A DNA stretch of 64,000 nt. Source: Anaeromicropila populeti (GTDB taxonomy: Bacteria > Bacillota > Clostridia > Lachnospirales > Lachnospiraceae). The stretch is taken from contig NZ_FOYZ01000009.1 in assembly GCF_900112775.1 (NCBI RefSeq), forward strand, positions 38,740-102,739. The letters are read 5' to 3'. The translations under genes and the position numbers were made by a program. Shown in pieces: positions 9,320 to 19,209 of this stretch (within the stretch, counting starts at the first letter, position 1; every line of letters starts with the position of its first letter). The notes beneath the pieces were generated by a model that made no database searches, had not been told where the DNA came from, and saw only the letters and a list, made by a program, of their open reading frames with translations.

Positions 9320-11905
9320 CTATACGGATTCGTCCACATACTGTTCAAATTCTTCCATGGACATGATTACTTTTCTCGGCTTTGTTCCTTCCTCTTCACT
9401 GACAACACCAGCCTCATATAACTGATCCATAATCCTGGCAGCCCGGTTAAATCCTATTTTATAAACTCTTTGCAGCATTCCGATCGATGCCTTATCCTTT
9501 TCAATTATAAATTTACCCGCTTCTATAAAATAATCATCTCTCTCTATTCCCTGCACCTTTCCATCGGCCTCTATTTTGGTGGTGGTTGCAATTTTCTCTG
9601 CAACATCCGAGTCATATACTGGCTGCCCTATGTCTTGCTTTAAAAACTCAACTACTGCGCTGACTTCCTGGTCGGACACAAAAGCCCCTTGGACACGAAT
9701 TGGTTTGGCATAGCCTGCTGGATAAAAGAGCATATCTCCTTTTCCAAGTAATTTTTCTGCACCTGCACCGTCAATAATTGTCCTGGAATCTACCGCAGAA
9801 GAAACAGAAAATGCTATTCTGGAAGGAATATTCGCCTTAATAACACCTGTAATTACGTTAACCGATGGTCGCTGCGTTGCAATCACTAAATGAATTCCTG
9901 CTGCTCTGGCAAGCTGGGCAAGGCGGCATATAGCTTCCTCTACTTCACCTGGTGCCACCATCATCAAATCTGCAAGCTCGTCCACAATAATTACAATTTC
10001 CGGCATTTTACGAAAACGCTCATCATTTCCATCCTCTACCTGCTTAACCTTGGCGTTATAGCCTTTCAAATCCCTGACACCTAGTTCAGCAAACTTGTTA
10101 TATCGTTCTGTCATTTCCATTACGCCCCAATTTAATGCTGCTGATGCTTTTTTCGGTTCTGTTACAACTGGAATCAGCAGATGAGGTATTCCATTATATA
10201 CACTTAATTCTACAACCTTAGGATCTACCATAATCAATTTTACATCCTCTGGATCAGCTTTGTAAAGAATGCTCATAATCAATGTATTAATGCAAACGGA
10301 TTTTCCTGAGCCCGTTGCACCTGCAATCAAAAGGTGGGGCATTTTCCCGATATCCGTTACTATCGTCTTTCCTGATATGTCCTTTCCAACTGCAAATGCG
10401 ATGTTGGAACCATGATTTTTAAATTCTTCTGCTTCTATCAGCTCCCGAAGCAGCACTGCTGAATTTTCCTTATTGGGAACTTCAATTCCAATTGCCGCTT
10501 TTCCTGGGATTGGTGCTTCAATCCGCACATCTGCCGCTGCAAGATTTAGTTTAATATCATCTGCCAGTCCTGTGATTTTACTAACCTTTACCCCTTGCTC
10601 CGGCTGAAGTTCATACCGTGTCACGGTAGGTCCACAGCTCACATTGTTTATCGTAACCTTTACCCCAAAGCTTTCCAAAGTTTTATGGAGCTTCATGGCA
10701 GTTTCTTTTAATTCCTGGTCACTGGTTTTATTACGATTTCCTTTGGGAAGAGATAATAAATTCATAGGCGGAAATACATATGGCTTTCGTTCTTCCGTGT
10801 TATATATTGGTTCCACCACAGCTTTTTCTTCGTAAACTGTGTTGTTCTCTTCCTTTTTGGTAAGTTTTTCTTCTTCCACAGAAGTTTCCTCTACAGATGG
10901 CTCCTCTACTGTCATTTCGATTTCGCCAGTCTCTGGAACCACTCTCTCCCGGTGAATTGGAAATTCAGGAATATTCTCCGTTGAACTAATTTCACAACTT
11001 GCGTTGGCAGGATTAAACTTTTCATTTAATATCTTCTCATAAAAAGGTTCCTGTTCCATCTCCATAACTGGTTCTTCCTGTTTTCTTCCCTTTTTATTTT
11101 TAATTTCCTTTACAACCTCTGGAACAATTTCCTCCATTCCCACAGGTTCTTCTCTCTCTTTTAAAAGTTTTCCGCCCTTTTTTTCCTTCTCAAATATTTT
11201 CTTACGTCCGCAGACTTCATCTTCTTCCTTTGAAATAATAAAGGTTTTGGCTTTTCTCTTAGTTTCAGCAGTATTTTCAGGAACACTGTGAACTTGTTCT
11301 GCTTGCTCCTTTCGAATTGTCTGCCTTTCTTTCATTTCCTTCATTTTTTTATAACCGGACTTACTTAAATTAGCAAAAATTAATTTCTCTGTAATCAGCA
11401 TAACAAGAAATGCACTTATTCCAAGTAAAATTACATAAGCACCTGCCTCATCAAAAAAGTAACATAAGATATTCCGAAACAGTGCTCCTACCGCCCCTCC
11501 GCCCTTTTTTGTCTCAGCGGATAATTGAAAGCAGTCAGCCAATTTTCTCGACATATCCTGTGACTGGTACGCCAGTTGACTAATCGTTGTAATAACCACC
11601 ATAAGAATAACAGAGCTAATAAGCTTCCTTCTTGCCTTCCGGCTGCCTTTATTAGAAATATAAAAAGCTGTTCCGATAAATCCTGCAAAAGGCAGAATAT
11701 ATGCCATAATTCCAAATAGACCAAACAACAGCCCGTTAATTGCATTTCCAACCTTTCCACAAAGATTAAACATGCTTAAAATTACTAATATACAAAAAAC
11801 CAGAGTGCCTATTAATATCATTTCATCTGTATAGGGCTTTAATCCCTCATCTCCCTGTGCTGCACTCTTCTTTTTACTGGTTTTCATTCCCTTTTTATTT
11901 GCCAT
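9320..11905 (-). CDS. ftsK: DNA translocase FtsK/SpoIIIE
   Basis: Septum-located ATP-driven DNA pump that clears chromosomes from the division or sporulation septum. 861 residues: about four N-terminal membrane helices (residues 28-185), a long charged Glu/Lys-rich linker (to about 390), then the RecA-like motor with Walker [15 protein letters not shown] near residue 533 and Walker [13 protein letters not shown]. The C-terminal winged-helix gamma domain ([31 protein letters not shown]) reads the KOPS/SRS orientation sequence. Placement just after tepA matches Bacillus spoIIIE, so a sporulation role is likely. The start is an ATG with AAGGA upstream. Confidence 0.96.
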   Translation of the reverse strand: MANKKGMKTSKKKSAAQGDEGLKPYTDEMILIGTLVFCILVILSMFNLCGKVGNAINGLLFGLFGIMAYILPFAGFIGTAFYISNKGSRKARRKLISSVILMVVITTISQLAYQSQDMSRKLADCFQLSAETKKGGGAVGALFRNILCYFFDEAGAYVILLGISAFLVMLITEKLIFANLSKSGYKKMKEMKERQTIRKEQAEQVHSVPENTAETKRKAKTFIISKEEDEVCGRKKIFEKEKKGGKLLKEREEPVGMEEIVPEVVKEIKNKKGRKQEEPVMEMEQEPFYEKILNEKFNPANASCEISSTENIPEFPIHRERVVPETGEIEMTVEEPSVEETSVEEEKLTKKEENNTVYEEKAVVEPIYNTEERKPYVFPPMNLLSLPKGNRNKTSDQELKETAMKLHKTLESFGVKVTINNVSCGPTVTRYELQPEQGVKVSKITGLADDIKLNLAAADVRIEAPIPGKAAIGIEVPNKENSAVLLRELIEAEEFKNHGSNIAFAVGKDISGKTIVTDIGKMPHLLIAGATGSGKSVCINTLIMSILYKADPEDVKLIMVDPKVVELSVYNGIPHLLIPVVTEPKKASAALNWGVMEMTERYNKFAELGVRDLKGYNAKVKQVEDGNDERFRKMPEIVIIVDELADLMMVAPGEVEEAICRLAQLARAAGIHLVIATQRPSVNVITGVIKANIPSRIAFSVSSAVDSRTIIDGAGAEKLLGKGDMLFYPAGYAKPIRVQGAFVSDQEVSAVVEFLKQDIGQPVYDSDVAEKIATTTKIEADGKVQGIERDDYFIEAGKFIIEKDKASIGMLQRVYKIGFNRAARIMDQLYEAGVVSEEEGTKPRKVIMSMEEFEQYVDESV

Positions 11906-11946
11906 AGTTATACTTCGTTCCTTTTTGTTTCTCCTATATTCATTTT

Positions 11947-11975
11947 ATTATATCTTTATTTCTTTTTATTTGCAA
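11947..11975 (-). promoter_or_regulatory. Sigma-A promoter for ftsK
   Basis: Minus-strand TTGCAA (11975-11970), 17-nt spacer, TATAAT (11952-11947), about 40 nt upstream of the ftsK start and downstream of the tepA terminator. Confidence 0.65.
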
Positions 11976-12035
11976 CTGAAACCTTAATTTATCCGAACAT
12001 TCTTTCGTATTTTCTTATTTTACAGCATATGTATA

Positions 12036-12084
12036 AACAAAAATAGACTCAAAAAACGCTTCTCTTTGTGCGTTTTGAATCTAT
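12036..12084 (-). terminator. Terminator after tepA
   Basis: Imperfect stem (12043-12059 with 12070-12084; GCGT and TTTTGA blocks pair around a 10-nt loop). On the minus strand it is followed by a TTTTTGTTT tract, so it should end the tepA transcript before ftsK. Confidence 0.72.
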
Positions 12085-12108
12085 TTGTGTTTCCTCTAAA
12101 TTAAGGTT

Positions 12109-12810
12109 TTACGTATCTTTCTTATTCTCTTCATCTAATTCCATTAGTTCGTATAATTTAGCTAGTGCATCCTTAATTCCGCCGACTTCATTAATAATGT
12201 TTTCTTCAACTGCCTGCTTTCCTACTAAAATCGTTCCCAAATCCTTTGTCAGCTGACCTGTATTTAACATCATCTCTTCCAGCCGTTCCTTCTTTGCCTC
12301 ACAGTGGCTTGATATAAAACCAATGATCCGGTCTTGCATCTGTTTAAAGTAATCATAGGTCTGAGGTGCGCCAATTACCATTCCCGACATACGGACAGGA
12401 TGAATTACCATTGTACCAGATGGAACAATATATGAGTAGTCTGTTGATACAGCAATCGGAACTCCAATTGAATGACTGCCTCCCAGTACTAAAGATACAG
12501 TTGGTTTACTTAATGAAGCAATCATTTCAGCAATTGCAAGCCCTGCTTCAACATCGCCTCCCACTGTATTTAATAGAATCATAACACCATGAACCTCTTT
12601 ACTATCTTCAATCGCAGCAAGCTGAGGCAAAATATGTTCATACTTTGTCGTTTTCCGCTGTTGGTCAAGACATTCATGTCCTTCAACTTCTCCAATAACG
12701 GATATTAAGTGTATTTTTAGATCCTTCCCATTCTCATCTAAAGTAATCTGTCCATACTCATTAATCTTTTTATTATCCAGTTCTTCCTTTTCAGTATCAT
12801 TTTGTGCCAT
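12109..12810 (-). CDS. tepA: TepA/YmfB ClpP-like serine peptidase
   Basis: ClpP-fold protease of the translocation-enhancing protein TepA (YmfB) type, 233 residues. The catalytic Ser is probably Ser114 in LGGSHSIGVP (aligned with the ClpP GxxxSMG motif) and the catalytic His is His137 in MVIHPVR; ILLNTVGGDVEAGLAIAEMI is the oxyanion-side strand typical of the family. In Bacillus, TepA was linked to protein secretion and is now described as degrading spore SASPs. Start ATG 12810 has GAGAGGT six bases upstream; an earlier ATG overlaps this site and is less likely. The order pnp-M16 peptidase-tepA-spoIIIE is conserved with Bacillus. Confidence 0.93.
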   Translation of the reverse strand: MAQNDTEKEELDNKKINEYGQITLDENGKDLKIHLISVIGEVEGHECLDQQRKTTKYEHILPQLAAIEDSKEVHGVMILLNTVGGDVEAGLAIAEMIASLSKPTVSLVLGGSHSIGVPIAVSTDYSYIVPSGTMVIHPVRMSGMVIGAPQTYDYFKQMQDRIIGFISSHCEAKKERLEEMMLNTGQLTKDLGTILVGKQAVEENIINEVGGIKDALAKLYELMELDEENKKDT

Positions 12811-12854
12811 TGTCTTACCTCTCATTTACAAAATAATCTTGCACTTCTTGAATT

Positions 12855-12863
12855 AGTATACCA
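12855..12863 (-). promoter_or_regulatory. Possible extended -10 promoter for tepA
   Basis: Minus strand TGG-TATACT is an extended -10 element about 45 nt upstream of tepA; no good -35 is present. Confidence 0.35.
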
Positions 12864-12923
12864 AATGACATGAAAAATATTCTGATTTTTGCATATACTG
12901 ATAAAAAGAACACTGGTGAGAAT

Positions 12924-13052
12924 ATGGAAACAATTTTATACGGTATATATCAAATAATGGTTATCACCTTAATCTGCCTTCTTGATCTAGTATCCTTTTT
13001 TGTAATTATTATATTTTTTCTAGTTCCCCAGCTCTTTTTGCCAAAAAAGTAA
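12924..13052 (+). CDS. Possible 42-residue small membrane protein
   Basis: Short open frame starting METILYGIYQIM, dominated by one or two hydrophobic stretches (ITLICLLDLVSFFVIIIFFL) and ending LFLPKK. A GGTGAG ribosome site precedes the ATG at 12924. It lies on the strand opposite its neighbours, in the gap between tepA and the M16 peptidase, and its stop is 2 nt from the convergent peptidase stop. The AT-rich strand can produce hydrophobic frames by chance, so conservation is needed before belief. No function can be given. Confidence 0.35.
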   Translation: METILYGIYQIMVITLICLLDLVSFFVIIIFFLVPQLFLPKK

Positions 13053-13054
13053 AA

Positions 13055-14302
13055 TTATACAAAAGAAAATTGCTCTTTTTTAGGAATATTTCCCACGCAT
13101 GATATTGCTTTCCTATCCCACATAAAATGCGTCTGAGCAAATTTTTGAATATCCTCTTCTGTAACTTGATTCAGACATTGTAATATCTCGTCTACCGTTT
13201 TAATTTGATTTCTAAGTAAATAGGTTTTCCCATTATTGTATACCTTAGATTTTGTACTTTCATTTCCAATAATCAAATCAATTTTCATTAGCTGCTTTGC
13301 CTGATCAAGCTCTGCCTGCGTGACACCTTCCTTGCAAAAGTTGTCAAGTACCATCTCCATCTCGTTTAACACAACTGGCAGTTTAGTTGGATTTAGAACA
13401 GCATCAATATGAAACATTCCCCCACATTCATAAAGACTCTCGTATGAATAAATGGAATACGTAAGGCCTTTGTCCTCTCTTAACCGCTGAAATAACCTGG
13501 AGTTATCACTACCGCCTAATATTACGTTCAGCAGGTATAATATATATTTTTCATCGGATTCGTAAGATACGCCTTCAAACGCAAGATTTAAGTATACCTG
13601 TTCAATGTCCTTTTTACGTTGAAAAGTAACTGGACAAAATGCAGCAGCTGGAATCTCTATTTTTTGTCTGCTTTTTGCAAAATGAGAGAAATGCTTTTCC
13701 AACTCCTCCATAACTCGTTCTATTTGGAATTTACCAGCTATAGATATTACCATTTGGTCACTTGTATAAGTATTTTCCTTAAATTGAAGCAAATCATTTC
13801 TCGTAAAATTACTAACAGTCTTCTTTTCGCCAGATATAATAAATCCCAGCGGATGCTCCTTCCATACTACCTTTTGCAGCATCTCATGAACTAAATCTTC
13901 TGGTGAATCATCATACATATCGATTTCTTCCAGAATGACTCCTTTTTCTTTTTCAATCTCTTCTTCCAAAAAGAGTCCATTGAACAACATATCTCCCAGC
14001 AGTTCAATTGTCTGTGGAAGCAGTTCCTCTAATGTTGTTGTATAAAAAGAAGTACATTCCTTTTCTGTAAATGCATTTAAATTGCCGCCTGTCTTTGCCA
14101 TATCATCTGCAAGCTGCTTTGAAGTTCGGTTCTTAGTACTTTTAAATATCATATGCTCAATAACGTGAGAAATACCATTATTCTCTCCTGTTTCATAAAC
14201 CGATCCAGCCCTAACATAAATGCCCAGGGAAACACTTCTCAAAGAATCCATTCTTTCTAATAACACAGGGATTCCATTGCTTAGCTTCTTAATTTGAACC
14301 AT
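13055..14302 (-). CDS. M16 family zinc peptidase (MlpA/YmxG-like)
   Basis: Insulinase/mitochondrial-processing-peptidase type metalloprotease, 415 residues, single M16B unit. The inverted zinc motif H-x-x-E-H is seen as HVIEH near residue 48, with the distal Glu in the EKGVILEEIDMYDDSPEDL region. The second half GGSDNSRLFQRLREDKGLTYS is the usual substrate-cavity segment containing the R/Y pair. No signal peptide, so cytoplasmic. Directly downstream of pnp, as mlpA/ymxG is in Bacillus. The family is sure; the physiological substrate is unknown. Confidence 0.93.
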   Translation of the reverse strand: MVQIKKLSNGIPVLLERMDSLRSVSLGIYVRAGSVYETGENNGISHVIEHMIFKSTKNRTSKQLADDMAKTGGNLNAFTEKECTSFYTTTLEELLPQTIELLGDMLFNGLFLEEEIEKEKGVILEEIDMYDDSPEDLVHEMLQKVVWKEHPLGFIISGEKKTVSNFTRNDLLQFKENTYTSDQMVISIAGKFQIERVMEELEKHFSHFAKSRQKIEIPAAAFCPVTFQRKKDIEQVYLNLAFEGVSYESDEKYILYLLNVILGGSDNSRLFQRLREDKGLTYSIYSYESLYECGGMFHIDAVLNPTKLPVVLNEMEMVLDNFCKEGVTQAELDQAKQLMKIDLIIGNESTKSKVYNNGKTYLLRNQIKTVDEILQCLNQVTEEDIQKFAQTHFMWDRKAISCVGNIPKKEQFSFV

Positions 14303-14333
14303 CTAAAAAATTATCCTTCCCGAAACAGATAAG

Positions 14334-14377
14334 AAAAGCGATGGCTTCCTTTTTATTTTACAAAGCTCATCACTTTT
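14334..14377 (-). terminator. Terminator after pnp
   Basis: AAAAGTGATG and CATCGCTTTT (minus strand) pair over 10 bp with one G-U; the stem is followed by TTCTTAT. It separates pnp from the M16 peptidase, whose ribosome site lies just beyond. Confidence 0.65.
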
Positions 14378-14408
14378 CCTGCTTACTAATATTTCAAAGT
14401 AAATCCTT

Positions 14409-16493
14409 TTACTTTACATCTTTCATACTAAAACTAATTCTTCCCATCTTATCTTTTCCAAGGCAAACCACTTTCACTTTATCTCCAAGTGTGAGAACGT
14501 CCTCTACGTGATTCACTCTTTCTTTTGATATTTTAGAAATATGAACCATACCTTCTTTTCCAGGAGCAAATTCAATAAAAGCACCAAAATCTTTAATTGA
14601 AATGACTTTTCCTTCAAAGATCTGTCCTTCCTCAAAGTCTGTTGTAATTACTTTAATAATACGGACAGCTTCTTGAATCATAGCGGCATCAGTACCACAT
14701 ACTGAAACTGCACCTTCATCAGAAATATCTATCTTAACGCCTGTCTGTTCAATAATTGCATTAATTGTCTTACCTCTTTGTCCAACAACATCACCTATTT
14801 TAGCTGGATCTATCTTCACCTGCACAATCTTTGGTGCAAACTTTCCAACCTCTTTTCTAGGTTCGCTGATACAAGGCAGCATAATGTCATTCAGAATATA
14901 CATTCTGGCTTCTCTTGTTTTACGAATTGCTTCTTCAATAATTGCTCTTGTTAACCCATGAATTTTAATATCCATCTGGATTGCTGTAATACCATCTGGA
15001 GTACCTGCAACCTTAAAGTCCATATCTCCAAAAAAATCTTCTAGTCCCTGGATATCTGTTAATACAATATAATCATCATCTGTTTCACCTGTTACCAATC
15101 CACAGGAAATACCTGCCACTGGCTTCTTAATAGGAACACCTGCTGCCATCAACGAAAGAGTAGAAGCACATACAGATGCCTGTGACGTGGAACCATTGGA
15201 TTCAAATGTTTCTGAAACAGTACGAATTGCATATGGGAACTCTTGTTCTGAAGGAAGAACAGGTACCAAAGCACGTTCCGCCAAAGCACCATGTCCAATT
15301 TCACGACGTCCTGGACCTCTGGATGGTTTTGTTTCTCCAACCGAATAGGATGGAAAATTATAGTGATGCATATATCTTTTAGAAGTTTCTGCTTCATCTA
15401 ATCCATCAATACGCTGAGCATCAGAAAGAGGTGCTAATGTGGTTACCGTACAAATCTGAGTCTGTCCTCTTGTAAACATACCAGAACCATGCACTCTTGG
15501 AATTAAATCAATCTCTGCCGCTAACTTACGGATTTCGGTTATAGCTCTGCCATCTGGACGCTTATGATCCTTTAAAATCATTTTACGTACCGTCTTCTTC
15601 TCATACTGATAAATTGCTTCTCCCAGAACAGCAAGCCACTCTTCCTTTTCTGCAAATGCTTCTTCTAACTGTTCTCGCATTTTTTTCATATTTTCTTCTC
15701 GCTGTTGCTTTACATCTGTAAAAACAGCTTCCTCCATTTGCTCTGGAGGAACGATTTCTTTTATTGCGGCAAACAATTCTTCTGGCACTGCACAACTTGC
15801 ATAGGAATGCTTTTCTTTTCCACATTCCGCCACAATAGTATCAATAAATTTAATTACTTCTTGATTAACACCATGAGCAGCAAAAATTGCCTCAATCATC
15901 TTATCTTCTGGCACTTCATTTGCACCAGCTTCAATCATAATTACTTTTTCTCTTGTAGAAGCAACCGTAAGCTGTAAATCGGATACTGCTTTCTGCGCTG
16001 CATTTGGATTAAATACAAATCCCCCATCTACAAGGCCTACCTGCGTTGTTGCACAAGGTCCATCAAATGGAATATCTGAAATTGCCACTGCAATAGCAGA
16101 ACCTAACATAGCAGTCAATTCCGGGCTGCAATCTGGATCAACAGACATTACCATATTGTTTAACGTTACATCATTTCTATAATCTTTTGGAAACAACGGT
16201 CTCATAGGACGATCAATTACGCGAGACGTAAGAATTGCATTCTCAGATGCTTTTCCTTCTCTCTTATTAAATCCACCAGGAATTTTACCCACTGCATACA
16301 ATTTTTCTTCATATTCCACACTAAGTGGGAAGAAATCAATTCCTTCTCTTGGCTTATCCGAAGCTGTAGCCGTAGATAGTACTACAGTATCGCCATAATG
16401 CATGAATGCTGCACCATTTGCCTGGGCACCAACTCTGTTTACATCTACTGTCAGAGTTCTTCCCGCAAGCTCCATTGAAAAACTTTTATACAT
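14409..16493 (-). CDS. pnp: Polyribonucleotide nucleotidyltransferase (PNPase)
   Basis: Phosphorolytic 3'-5' exoribonuclease of the RNA degradosome, 694 residues. Two RNase PH-like domains (first around KLYAVGKIPGGFNKREG, second with GSGMFTRGQTQ and the AERALVPVLPSEQEFPYAIR active-site region), then a KH domain (IGDVVGQRGKTINAI) and a C-terminal S1 domain (EGKVISIKDFGAFIEFAPGKEGMVHIS). All are intact. ATG start with AAGGAGATATAAT upstream. The mRNA leader carries a long 5'-terminal hairpin (16524-16594), which suggests autoregulation of the kind known for enterobacterial pnp. Confidence 0.98.
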   Translation of the reverse strand: MYKSFSMELAGRTLTVDVNRVGAQANGAAFMHYGDTVVLSTATASDKPREGIDFFPLSVEYEEKLYAVGKIPGGFNKREGKASENAILTSRVIDRPMRPLFPKDYRNDVTLNNMVMSVDPDCSPELTAMLGSAIAVAISDIPFDGPCATTQVGLVDGGFVFNPNAAQKAVSDLQLTVASTREKVIMIEAGANEVPEDKMIEAIFAAHGVNQEVIKFIDTIVAECGKEKHSYASCAVPEELFAAIKEIVPPEQMEEAVFTDVKQQREENMKKMREQLEEAFAEKEEWLAVLGEAIYQYEKKTVRKMILKDHKRPDGRAITEIRKLAAEIDLIPRVHGSGMFTRGQTQICTVTTLAPLSDAQRIDGLDEAETSKRYMHHYNFPSYSVGETKPSRGPGRREIGHGALAERALVPVLPSEQEFPYAIRTVSETFESNGSTSQASVCASTLSLMAAGVPIKKPVAGISCGLVTGETDDDYIVLTDIQGLEDFFGDMDFKVAGTPDGITAIQMDIKIHGLTRAIIEEAIRKTREARMYILNDIMLPCISEPRKEVGKFAPKIVQVKIDPAKIGDVVGQRGKTINAIIEQTGVKIDISDEGAVSVCGTDAAMIQEAVRIIKVITTDFEEGQIFEGKVISIKDFGAFIEFAPGKEGMVHISKISKERVNHVEDVLTLGDKVKVVCLGKDKMGRISFSMKDVK

Positions 16494-16523
16494 ATTATAT
16501 CTCCTTATTTATACTATTTGGCA

Positions 16524-16594
16524 GGAGATGCCGAAACAACTGAACAAGCCATTGCTCTGCAATGAATTCTTCAGAAGTCTCGGTGTACATCTCC
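16524..16594 (-). promoter_or_regulatory. Long imperfect hairpin in pnp leader
   Basis: On the minus strand GGAGATG (16594-16588) pairs with CATCTCC (16530-16524), then CCGAGAC with GTTTCGG, CTGAA with TTCAG, and CATTGC with GCAATG around an AGA loop: about 25 pairs with small internal loops over 71 nt. It lies about 10 nt after the predicted transcription start and ends 30 nt before the ATG; no T-run follows, so it is not an ordinary terminator. Its position and length resemble the RNase III-processed leader stem of E. coli pnp; that function is inferred. Confidence 0.8.
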
Positions 16595-16611
16595 ACCACG
16601 TTAACTCTTAC

Positions 16612-16620
16612 ATTATATCA
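16612..16620 (-). promoter_or_regulatory. Extended -10 promoter for pnp
   Basis: Minus strand TGA-TATAAT, a perfect extended -10. No good -35 was found at 16-18 nt. Transcription would begin near 16605, just before the leader hairpin. Confidence 0.5.
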
Positions 16621-16684
16621 CTAATGAAATTATTATGCTATAGATTTTTTTATGTAACATTCTTTTTTCCATATTTTCTTAATA

Positions 16685-16722
16685 ATAGAAATACGTGTCC
16701 CTACCAGAACACGCATTTCTAT
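16685..16722 (-). terminator. Stem-loop after GH2 gene, terminator-like
   Basis: A 14-bp stem (16685-16698 with 16709-16722; one G-U on the minus strand) begins 5 nt after the GH2 stop. It lacks a clear T-run on either side, so it may act as an mRNA 3'-end stabiliser or a weak terminator. Confidence 0.5.
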
Positions 16723-16727
16723 CATTG

Positions 16728-19175
16728 CTATCTTATATGATACACTGACCTTACCAATATCTCCTTTGCTTCCCCTTCTTCAATTTGGATCACCCGTTCT
16801 CCCTTGTTCATATCAAAAAAGTTGTCTGACAAAATCAAATCTCCATCTACTGCCTGAATTTCAACACCTTTTGCAAAGCTTTCTGCACAAACGATAATTT
16901 GTTTTCCTTTTCTCTCACAAGTTAATTTCGGATCTAAAAAATTGAAATGCTTCGGCATAGTAAATAAGCAGGTTCCTTGGGAAACAACCGTATTTTCCAC
17001 CATCAATTCAAAGCTTAGGTAAGTTTCCCATTCATTAATAAATGAAAAATCTAATTTTTCCAGCCATACACTAGACAATGCCGGCACCTGCACTGCAATC
17101 TCCCCTGATAGGATTACTGTACTATCTGGAGTCCTTAATGCCCATTTTACAATACCCTGTACCTCTGCTCTCGTTTCATTTGCAACATTAAGACGGGCTG
17201 ATTTTTCAATTTTTCCAGGCTCCATGATGCAGTGAGGACGTTCTGTCATTTCCCCCACCTCTTCACAGGAAATCATAATAGGTGCAAAGGCTCTTTTTTC
17301 TGCATAGTGTAAAGCTTTCCATCTGCCATAATAATCAATGCTGGACCAAGATGCTACAGGCCAGATATCATTTAACTGCCAGACTACCGTCCCCATACAT
17401 CTTCCTCTGTTTCTCCGGTTATGTTCAATTCCATAGCGGATACTATCTGCCTGCAAAAGCTGGGACGCATATAATAAAAGTTCAAAATTCTGTGGGTACA
17501 AATAAGTGTCTGAAAGATAACTTAGTATTTTACCATTGGCAGCCCGGTTTCTTTGGTGCATTTCCATCACTCTGGAAAAAATATTTCGATCTCTTTCTTC
17601 CGTAAATGCTTTAACTGTCTTGAAATCTGGAAACGACTGAAAGCCAAATTCTGACAAATATCTAAAATAAAATTTCCTAAATTCTGAAAATGGCTTATTT
17701 CCATGCCAAACATCCCAGTAATGGGCATCTCCACGATTTTCATCCCATGGATTATCATAATTTCCCCCTGATGAAGGTGACGATGGCCAGTAAAAGGTAT
17801 TGGGATCCTCTTCCCTTAAAATCTGCGGAATAATATATTCAAATATTTTTATATAATCACAAGTCTGCTTGATAGATGGCTTCCATACCTTATCTAGCGT
17901 CTGCGTCTCCATTTCATTATTCCCACACCATAATGCCAGTGAAGCATGGTGGCGGATTCTTCTTACATTCTCTATTGTTTCCTGCCGAATATTTTCCTCA
18001 AATTCCTCATCTAATTCATAGGATGCACACGCATACATAAAATCCTGCCACACAAGCAATCCTTCTTCATCACATATTTCATAAAAATAGTCATCTGGGT
18101 AATAGCCCCCACCCCATACCCGAATGGAATTGTAATTGGCTCTGATGCAGTCTTTCAATAATTTTCTAGTTCTTTCCTCTGTACAGCGTCCCAAAACAGA
18201 GTCCTCTGGGATGTAGTCTGCACCCATGGCAAACACTTTAATACCATTAACCTCATGAGCAAAGCAATTACCCCATTCATCCTTGTCCTGATTAATCGTA
18301 AGTGTTCTAAGACCTATTTTTTTCTCCCAAACATCGAGAACTTCACCTTCCATATCTTTCAAAACTGCTTTCACTGTATATAAAGGCTGCTCTCCATATC
18401 CATTAGGCCACCATAATTTAGGTTGTTCAATTACAATGATATCATTATTATTTTGTGCAAATACTTTGCCATCAGGTGATGTAACTGTGATTTCTGTTAC
18501 CTGTTCCAGACTTTCTCCAAAAACCTCACAAATAACATCAAAAATTAATTCCACTCTATTCTCAAAATGCTCTTGTGAAACATAAACAGAATCAAATCTA
18601 GCAGTTCTGATTGAAAGCAGACTTACATTTCTCCAGATTCCTGCATCAGGAAGTCTTGGTCCCCAGTCCCATCCAAACATGCAGTGTGCCTTCCTCAAAT
18701 GAGGAAATCCTTCCATTGACTCCTGAACACCACCTGTATATATTTTTTCATTTTCTTCTTTAATATATTTGGTTGGAGAATGAAGAATTATCGTAAGCAC
18801 ATTCAAACCTGTCTGCACAGATTCTCCAATGGAGAATTCCCATATACGATGCATGTTATTGGTATACCCCAAATGCTCATCATTGAGATAGATATCTGCC
18901 AGTGTATCAATTCCATCAAAACGGAGAATAAGCTCATCTTCTAGCAGTTCTTCCTCTACCATGAATTCTGTTTTATATTCAAAATCATTTTCCATTAGTT
19001 TTAGAGCATTTAATTCATTATCACGATAAAAAGGATCTGGAATCTTGTTTAATTTTAACAATGTGCCATAAACTGATCCAGGAACTTCTGCCTCCATATA
19101 TTCCCCACCAATATCAAAAACATTTTCACCAATAATCTTTATCTGCCAAATACCATTTAAATTTACTATTTTCAT
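16728..19175 (-). CDS. GH2 beta-mannosidase
   Basis: Exo-beta-mannosidase, 815 residues, releasing mannose from beta-manno-oligosaccharides. Domain order follows GH2: N-terminal jelly roll (LNGIWQI to about 200), Ig-like domain, TIM barrel, C-terminal beta domains. The barrel shows NYNSIRVWGGGYYPDDYFYE, the acid/base Glu in LWCGNNEME (near residue 417) and the nucleophile Glu in SEFGFQSFP (near 509), the pattern that separates beta-mannosidase from beta-galactosidase. No signal peptide, so it acts in the cytosol on imported manno-oligosaccharides. The start at 19175 has GGAAGGAT upstream; an upstream in-frame ATG (19202) lacks one. It is 34 nt after cls and read from the cls promoter. Confidence 0.94.
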   Translation of the reverse strand: MKIVNLNGIWQIKIIGENVFDIGGEYMEAEVPGSVYGTLLKLNKIPDPFYRDNELNALKLMENDFEYKTEFMVEEELLEDELILRFDGIDTLADIYLNDEHLGYTNNMHRIWEFSIGESVQTGLNVLTIILHSPTKYIKEENEKIYTGGVQESMEGFPHLRKAHCMFGWDWGPRLPDAGIWRNVSLLSIRTARFDSVYVSQEHFENRVELIFDVICEVFGESLEQVTEITVTSPDGKVFAQNNNDIIVIEQPKLWWPNGYGEQPLYTVKAVLKDMEGEVLDVWEKKIGLRTLTINQDKDEWGNCFAHEVNGIKVFAMGADYIPEDSVLGRCTEERTRKLLKDCIRANYNSIRVWGGGYYPDDYFYEICDEEGLLVWQDFMYACASYELDEEFEENIRQETIENVRRIRHHASLALWCGNNEMETQTLDKVWKPSIKQTCDYIKIFEYIIPQILREEDPNTFYWPSSPSSGGNYDNPWDENRGDAHYWDVWHGNKPFSEFRKFYFRYLSEFGFQSFPDFKTVKAFTEERDRNIFSRVMEMHQRNRAANGKILSYLSDTYLYPQNFELLLYASQLLQADSIRYGIEHNRRNRGRCMGTVVWQLNDIWPVASWSSIDYYGRWKALHYAEKRAFAPIMISCEEVGEMTERPHCIMEPGKIEKSARLNVANETRAEVQGIVKWALRTPDSTVILSGEIAVQVPALSSVWLEKLDFSFINEWETYLSFELMVENTVVSQGTCLFTMPKHFNFLDPKLTCERKGKQIIVCAESFAKGVEIQAVDGDLILSDNFFDMNKGERVIQIEEGEAKEILVRSVYHIR

Positions 19176-19209
19176 CGCTATATCCTTCCTGTCCTGATCC
19201 ATTTCTATT

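Noticed and set aside
16402..16740. 112-codon plus-strand frame over the pnp start
   Set aside because: It covers the pnp leader hairpin and promoter in antisense, with no ribosome site or domain.
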